The position numbers and the translations under genes were made by a program. From assembly GCA_022376925.1 (NCBI GenBank), contig JAIOJX010000031.1, positions 139,394,854 through 139,458,853 of the forward strand: a stretch of DNA of 64,000 bases, written 5' to 3'. The notes beneath the pieces are model-generated. The model was not told the DNA's origin. It did no database searches and worked only from the letters and a program-made list of their open reading frames with translations. This document shows, one piece after another, positions 58,601 to 64,000 of this stretch. How positions within the stretch are numbered: the first letter of the stretch is position 1; every line of letters begins with the position of its first letter. This stretch comes from Tragulus kanchil. Taxonomy: Eukaryota; Chordata; Mammalia; Artiodactyla; Tragulidae.

Positions 58601-59731
58601 AATGAGAAGAGAAGCAGGGATATGACCTTCCACTTTTGCTGCCAGCCCACAACCTTGGTGGTGCAGGGCAAAGCAAGGAGTTTAGGATTGCTCAGGCCCA
58701 GGAGGGAAAAACCCCATTACAGAGATGCCAGAAGGCAGCACAAACCCGTGGTACCTGGGGACAGGGCGCCAGGGTGCAGGCCAGAGTCAGGAGCCTCAGG
58801 CTGCCAGAGCAGGAAGTTCTCTTGCCAGGGGCAAATCGGAACTCTGCATTGTTAAAACACCAGACACGCTAGGATATTTTCCTCCTTGGTCTCTCGGGGT
58901 TGATTTTCTCCGCTGCTTTCTATGGGACTCTTAAGAACGATCAGCTAATACAACTGTCTCCCGGGTGTTTGACATGCCACCAACGCGCTGCCAAATGTAG
59001 CATATCTTCAGCCCCTCTCTGCGCTCCAGAGTGCAGGAATCCTTGCCAGCCTCGGAAGCCATCCTTGTGCCTTGTCCCAGGTCCCCAGGCCTCCAGGCCT
59101 CCCAAGAATACCCCATAAACCTAGGAAGTGAAAGCCAAGGTCAGCTTGGCGAGCATCAGATTCAACACTTCCACTGGACAGATGAGGAAACTGAGGCCCA
59201 GAGTAGGGAAGGGACGTCCCCAAAGTCGCACAGGGCGCTAGAGACAGAGAAGTGTGGACTCCCAGCCTGGCGCTGGCTCTGCCCACAAGGCACACAGCCA
59301 GGCCCCAATCCATGTCTGCCGTGATGATGCAGGGTCTCTCATCTCAGAGCTCTGAAATCCGTTCTACTGTCTGTGCCAAATCAGTAGCAGGCTCATCCTG
59401 AAGATGTTCAGGGACAGAAGCTGGTTTCCATGTGGTTTCTCTCCCTCGGGAAGAGACTAGTTGGTGCCTCTGGAGTCCCAGGCTGTTTGTAGGAATGGGG
59501 TGACCAGCTGGTCTATGCGTCCCTTGCAAGTGCCAGCCGACTATGGCATCTCGTCAAATTGTCACCACACCACGAGAATGCATTTATCCCCATTTTACAG
59601 ACAAGGAAACTGAGGCATAGAAAGCCCATGGGTCCAGCTCTATGGCTAGAAAGGCAATCAGACAAATCCATCCAATGAGAAGAGAAGCAGGGATATGACC
59701 TTCCACTTTTGCTGCCAGCCCACAACCTTGG

Positions 59732-60480
59732 GGTAGGGCTGGCTTCCTTTAGCCTCCACTGGCTTCCTCAGCTCCTCTGCTCAGGTCTCTCCATGACTTA
59801 AAATGAGATGGGTCACCATACCCCCTCCATGTGGTGCCGGACATTCCGACCCTACAGCATTCTCTCAGGTGCTCTCATAAGGCCTCCAACTGGTGGCCCA
59901 GTCGCCCAGCATAGCCTTCAGAAGTGTTTTCCCTGGCACGCTTTTTGTTTGGGTTTTTTTTTTTTTTTTTTTTCTTAATTAAACTCTGAAGTAATTACCA
60001 GCACTAAAAAATTGGAATTTTTTGCAAAAGATGGAGTTCCTCTTTTTGAAAACTTGGAAGATCTGGCAACCTGGGTCTGCATTCCCCCAGGGCTGCAAGG
60101 AGCTGGACCTCCTCGAGATGAGCATTGATGGCTGCCCACCACTCCCTCCAGCCCCCTCCCCCAGCCCACTGCACTCCATGCACCTGGCCGCCGGAGTCTG
60201 CAGCTCCTACTGTGGGCGCTCAGGCTCTCAGTCCACAAAAACAGATTGAGCGTCTACTAGATGCAAACAGTGACTTCCCAGGGAAACAAGGAAGGGGACT
60301 CTTCCTTCGACTCATCCTCTCAGAATCTCCGGGGGTGGTGAGGGTAGCTAACAGGTAAATGCAGCGTGTAAAACAATTTTCTGTGTTATGACCTAATTTT
60401 GAATTTGGAAAAACTTAAAATCGACTCCAGTTACACTACTAGGACAATGTAGTGGAATGGCTAGTGTGTCCAGCACTTTT
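59732..60480. other. Single-copy non-coding DNA (copy at about 60833-61580)
   Basis: It contains a T-run at 59953-59974 and an AT-rich stretch after it. 60246-60330 may be an antisense L2 piece ('gattgagcgtctactagatgc'). No gene is recognised. Confidence 0.45.
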
Positions 60481-60484
60481 CATC

Positions 60485-60545
60485 CATTCATTTATTCAAC
60501 ATATTTATTGAGCAACTACTTAATAGCAGAGGCCAAAAGACAACA
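60485..60545 (-). mobile_element. L2 3' end, antisense (copy at 61585-61645)
   Basis: 'ttcatttattcaacatatttattgagc' (split over 60488-60513) is the complement of the L2 terminus. Confidence 0.7.
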
Positions 60546-61941
60546 CTATGCCTTTTTTTCTTTTTCATTATAGTTTACTACAGGATATTGAATATTATTC
60601 CCTGTGCTGTACAGTAGGACCTTGTTTATCCATTCTCTACATACTAGTCAGTATCTGCTGTCCCAAACTCCCAATCCAACCCTCCCGCTGCCCCAGCTCC
60701 CCCCTTGGCAACCACCAGTCCATTCTCTATGTCCGTGAGCTCTATGGCTAGAAAGGCAATCAGACAAATCCATCCAATGAGAAGAGAAGCAGGGATATGA
60801 CCTTCCACTTTTGCTGCCAGCCCACAACCTTGGGGTAGGGCTGGCTTCCTTAACCTCCACTGGCTTCCTCAGCTCCTCTGCTCAGGTCTCTCCATGACTT
60901 AAAATGAGATGGGTCACCATACCCCCTCCATGTGGTGCCGGACATTCCGACCCTACAGCATTCTCTCAGGTGCTCTCATAAGGCCTCCAACTGGTGGCCC
61001 AGTCGCCCAGCATAGCCTTCAGAAGTGTTTTCCCTGGCACGCTTTTTGTTTGGGTTTTTTTTTTTTTTTTTTTCTTAATTAAACTCTGAAGTAATTACCA
61101 GCACTAAAAAATTGGAATTTTTTGCAAAAGATGGAGTTCCTCTTTTTGAAAACTTGGAAGATCTGGCAACCTGGGTCTGCATTCCCCCAGGGCTGCAAGG
61201 AGCTGGACCTCCTCGAGATGAGCATTGATGGCTGCCCACCACTCCCTCCAGCCCCCTCCCCCAGCCCACTGCACTCCATGCACCTGGCCGCCGGAGTCTG
61301 CAGCTCCTACTGTGGGCGCTCAGGCTCTCAGTCCACAAAAACAGATTGAGCGTCTACTAGATGCAAACAGTGACTTCCCAGGGAAACAAGGAAGGGGACT
61401 CTTCCTTCGACTCATCCTCTCAGAATCTCCGGGGGTGGTGAGGGTAGCTAACAGGTAAATGCAGCGTGTAAAACAATTTTCTGTGTTATGACCTAATTTT
61501 GAATTTGGAAAAACTTAAAATCGACTCCAGTTACACTACTAGGACAATGTAGTGGAATGGCTAGTGTGTCCAGCACTTTTCATCCATTCATTTATTCAAC
61601 ATATTTATTGAGCAACTACTTAATAGCAGAGGCCAAAAGACAACACTATGCCTTTTTTTCTTTTTCATTATAGTTTACTACAGGATATTGAATATTATTC
61701 CCTGTGCTGTACAGTAGGACCTTGTTTATCCATTCTCTACATACTAGTCAGTATCTGCTGTCCCAAACTCCCAATCCAACCCTCCCGCTGCCCCAGCTCC
61801 CCCCTTGGCAACCACCAGTCCATTCTCTATGTCCGTGAGTCTGTTTTATCAACAGGTTCACGTGTGTCATATTTTAGATTCCACATACAAGCGATATCAT
61901 ACAGGATCTGTCTTTTCTTTCTAAGTTACTTCCCTTCGTAT

Positions 61942-62583
61942 TGATAGGGACAGAGTAGAAGAGGTAGGTGGTTGTGGAGTCCTAGTAGTGGGTGATAGGT
62001 AGAAGGGACACACCTGAGAAAGGCTGGGAGGCCAGTGAGTTGACGATAACTCAGGACAGCTGCTCCTTGTTCAGGAAAGCAGGCTTGATTGGGTGTAAAC
62101 AGCTGATGAAGGAGGAGCTGGCGAAGAAGCAACCAATGATGCATATCCTGCGTCTGCGTCTACTTGAGGGGGGCGGTCTTCTACCATCCTATATATATGG
62201 CTGCCCACTCAATTGAGGGAGAGCAGAGCAGAGCAGAGCTTTCCTGCCTGTCTGCTTGCACCTCTTACAAGTACCCTATCCTAATAAATCCTCTTCTTGC
62301 CTATCACTCTGCTTCTCGCTGAATTCCTGCTGTGTTGAGGCATGAAGAACCTGAACATCAGTGGGTCCAGACGTTGGGTGAGTACTGGATTAAGTCCTGA
62401 CTGCGTGGGTTCGAGTCTCAGACAGGGTTTTGGCCGGGATTGAGTCCTGACTACGTGGGTTCAAGTCCCAAACAGGGTTTCAGCTGGAATTCAAGTTCCA
62501 GCCACGTGGGTTCAAGTCCCAAGTAGTGTTTGATCAGGTCTGGGCCCTGGGGTTAAGTCTCAAATCGAGGTAAAACCCTTTCA
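61942..62583 (+). mobile_element. Solo LTR of an endogenous retrovirus, 642 bp, well preserved
   Basis: It begins TGATAGGG and ends CCCTTTCA, inverted termini of the TG...CA type with one mismatch. A perfect 4-base target duplication gtat lies at 61938-61941 and 62584-62587, and the flanking L1 reads straight through. In order it holds a CCAAT box (62133-62137), a GC box (near 62170), a TATA box (62190-62198), a short GAGCA repeat (62219-62240), AATAAA (62283-62288) and a roughly 290-bp R/U5 region with a 50-bp tandem repeat. No coding sequence is present. A 4-base target duplication fits a class I element. The family is not identified. Confidence 0.85.
62393..62565 (+). repeat. About 50-bp tandem repeat in the LTR 3' half (3 units plus a decayed fourth)
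   Basis: Units carry 'gtgggttcgagtctca' (62406), 'gtgggttcaagtccca' (62456 and 62507) and a decayed 'ggggttaagtctca' (62549). Spacing is 50, 51 and about 42 bases. Each core resembles the RNA polymerase III B box GGTTCRANTCC. Confidence 0.85.
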
Positions 62584-62640
62584 GTATGACCATCTCCAGG
62601 TTCATCCGTGTAGTTGTATTTTTATGGCTGAGAACTCCGC

Positions 62641-62965
62641 CCTCTTGAAGTTGATGTCCTCCTAAGATTCTTATTCCCTCTCTAGAGCAGCCTGATGAAG
62701 GCAGGGGGAGCACAAACTCTATGAACAGATGGGGAAACCGAGGTCCAGCAGAGATGAAGGGCTTGTCCCAAATCACACTATTCAAAAGCAGGTGGGAAAC
62801 TTGACCACAGCTTCAGCAGTCCCCAGGCCCTGCCTCTAAGCCCCCCATTCCAGATGGGTGATCCCACCCCTAGCCCCAAGGGAAGCTCAGCAAGGTCTCA
62901 GGGTGCTGTCTCTGGGATCCGGAAGGCATGGATTTAGAAGGCAGTACAGACTCTTCTGAGAAGCC
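62641..62965. other. Non-coding DNA with a MIR (copy at about 63724-64000)
   Basis: 62700-62830 is an antisense MIR ('cagatggggaaaccgagg', 'cttgtcccaaatcacac'). Nothing else is recognised. Confidence 0.6.
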
Positions 62966-63023
62966 CCACATACAAGCGATATCAAGGATCTGTCTTCTTT
63001 TTTTAAGTTACTTCCCTTCGTAT

Positions 63024-63664
63024 TGATAGGGACAGAGTAGAAGAGGTAGGTGGTTGTGGAGTCCTAGTAGTGGGTGATAGGTAGAAGGGACACACCTGAG
63101 AAAGGCTGGGAGGCCAGTGAGTTGACGATAACTCAGGACAGCTGCTCCTTGTTCAGGAAAGCAGGCTTGATTGGGTGTAAACAGCTGATGAAGGAGGAGC
63201 TGGCGAAGAAGCAACCAATGATGCATATCCTGCGTCTGCGTCTACTTGAGGGGGGCGGTCTTCTACCATCCTATATTTTGGCTGCCCACTCAATTGAGGG
63301 AGAGCAGAGCAGAGCAGAGCTTTCCTGCCTGTCTGCTTGCACCTCTTACAAGTACCCTATCCTAATAAATCCTCTTCTTGCCTATCACTCTGCTTCTCGC
63401 TGAATTCCTGCTGTGTTGAGGCATGAAGAACCTGAACATCAGTGGGTCCAGACGTTGGGTGAGTACTGGATTAAGTCCTGACTGCGTGGGTTCGAGTCTC
63501 AGACAGGGTTTTGGCCGGGATTGAGTCCTGACTACGTGGGTTCAAGTCCCAAACAGGGTTTCAGCTGGAATTCAAGTTCCAGCCACGTGGGTTCAAGTCC
63601 CAAGTAGTGTTTGATCAGGTCTGGGCCCTGGGGTTAAGTCTCAAATCGAGGTAAAACCCTTTCA
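63024..63664 (+). mobile_element. Solo LTR, second copy through duplication D17
   Basis: Same insertion and target duplication as 61942-62583. The TATA region reads 'ctatattttgg' in place of 'ctatatatatgg', one base shorter. It is not the second LTR of a provirus, because identical L1 and MIR flanks are repeated as well. Confidence 0.85.
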
Positions 63665-64000
63665 GTATGACCATCTCCAGGTTCATCCGTGTAGTTGTAT
63701 TTTTTTATGGCTGAGAACTCCGCCCTCTTGAAGTTGATGTCCTCCTAAGATTCTTATTCCCTCTCTAGAGCAGCCTGATGAAGGCAGGGGGAGCACAAAC
63801 TCTATGAACAGATGGGGAAACCGAGGTCCAGCAGAGATGAAGGGCTTGTCCCAAATCACACTATTCAAAAGCAGGTGGGAAACTTGACCACAGCTTCAGC
63901 AGTCCCCAGGCCCTGCCTCTAAGCCCCCCATTCCAGATGGGTGATCCCCACCCCCTAGCCCCAAGGGAAGCTCAGCAAGGTCTCAGGGGTGCTGTCTCTG

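Larger units (their letters stand above)
57578..59731 (+). repeat. Tandem direct duplication D15, period about 1073-1080 bp
   Basis: Copy A runs 57578-58658 and copy B 58659-59731. The first 17 bases of copy B ('tggtgcagggcaaagcaagg') look like a shortened version of 'tggtgcaggggctaagccc' in copy A. Segment 56520-56856 recurs at 57600-57936 and 58675-59010 through D14 plus D15. Confidence 0.94.
59636..61837 (+). repeat. Tandem direct duplication D16, period about 1100-1102 bp
   Basis: Copy A runs 59636-60737 and copy B 60738-61837, abutting. The first part of copy A (59636-59731) is also the end of D15 copy B, giving three copies (58563, 59636, 60738). Only one or two base losses are seen near the start of copy B. 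Confidence 0.95.
60556..62640 (-). mobile_element. L1 3' UTR fragment, antisense, split by a solo LTR
   Basis: 'tacaggatattgaatattattccctg', 'tgtacagtaggaccttg' and 'gattccacatacaagcgatatc' (each split in the text) are the complement of an artiodactyl L1 3' region. The text stops at the LTR (61941) and resumes at 62588 with 'gaccatctccaggttcatcc'. The 60556-60737 part is duplicated by D16. Confidence 0.75.
61881..64000 (+). repeat. Tandem direct duplication D17, period about 1082 bp, cut by the window end
   Basis: Copy A runs about 61881-62965. Copy B starts at about 62966 and is still matching at 64000. Differences cluster in the first 50 bases of copy B ('gatatcatacaggatc' against 'gatatcaaggatc'). 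There is also a change in the LTR TATA box and extra bases in short T, C and G runs. Confidence 0.94.

Noticed and set aside
61942..63664. Two LTRs in D17 as the ends of a provirus
   Set aside because: The interval between them is L1 and MIR DNA that is itself repeated after the second copy. There is no gag, pol or env-like sequence.
617..64000. A new tandem-repeat or satellite system with 1.1-kb units
   Set aside because: The units at the seventeen sites are unrelated in sequence, each is present only as a pair, and they overlap like contig ends. A satellite would share its unit.

Overview
The window is nuclear DNA from a ruminant artiodactyl, and I find no protein-coding gene in it. The organism is read from its interspersed repeats. 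Bov-tA SINEs, a BovB (RTE-type) LINE fragment and ruminant-type L1 3' ends occur together with tRNA-derived CHR-type SINEs. The Bov-tA and BovB copies look old, while at least ten independent CHR-2-like SINEs look comparatively fresh. That balance hints at a ruminant outside the cattle/sheep/deer radiation, for example a chevrotain-like lineage, but this is an inference from memory of the families.

Layout. 1-616 is single-copy non-coding DNA. About 753-14003 is one decayed but nearly complete antisense L1, its 3' UTR first and its 5' end last. It is interrupted by CHR-2-like SINEs, a sense L1 3' end, a Bov-A element and a solo LTR. 14010-16480 is the 5' part of a second antisense L1. 16490-16950 is an L2 split by a Bov-tA. 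16950-48150 is GC-richer, mostly single-copy DNA with scattered Bov-tA, CHR-2, CHRL, MIR, L2, MER5 and MaLR-like elements. It includes several stretches that look like conserved non-coding elements. 48190-54700 is a decayed sense L1 carrying a truncated BovB and a SINE. 54915-56202 is a young antisense L1 end with an apparent 3' transduction. 56222-64000 is MIR, L2 and L1 debris plus a well-preserved solo LTR at 61942-62583.

The dominant signal is not a gene system. Seventeen unrelated stretches are each present as a near-identical direct tandem pair with a period of about 1.07-1.16 kb. Consecutive pairs overlap, so some segments occur three times, and copy differences often sit close to the junctions. 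The simplest reading is that a chain of contigs with about 1.1 kb overlaps was concatenated without merging the overlaps. If so, roughly 18-19 kb (about 30 percent) of the window is false duplication, and the true locus is nearer 45 kb. Copy-number statements for repeats below should be read with this in mind.

The most interesting genuine biology is in the repeats: two CHR-2-like SINE subfamilies with linked head and tail differences, one of which has two members sharing a pyrimidine-rich 3' extension; apparent 3' transductions by a SINE and an L1; a solo LTR whose 3' half carries a 50-bp tandem repeat with Pol III B-box-like cores; and a template-switch-like hairpin cluster inside the BovB relic.
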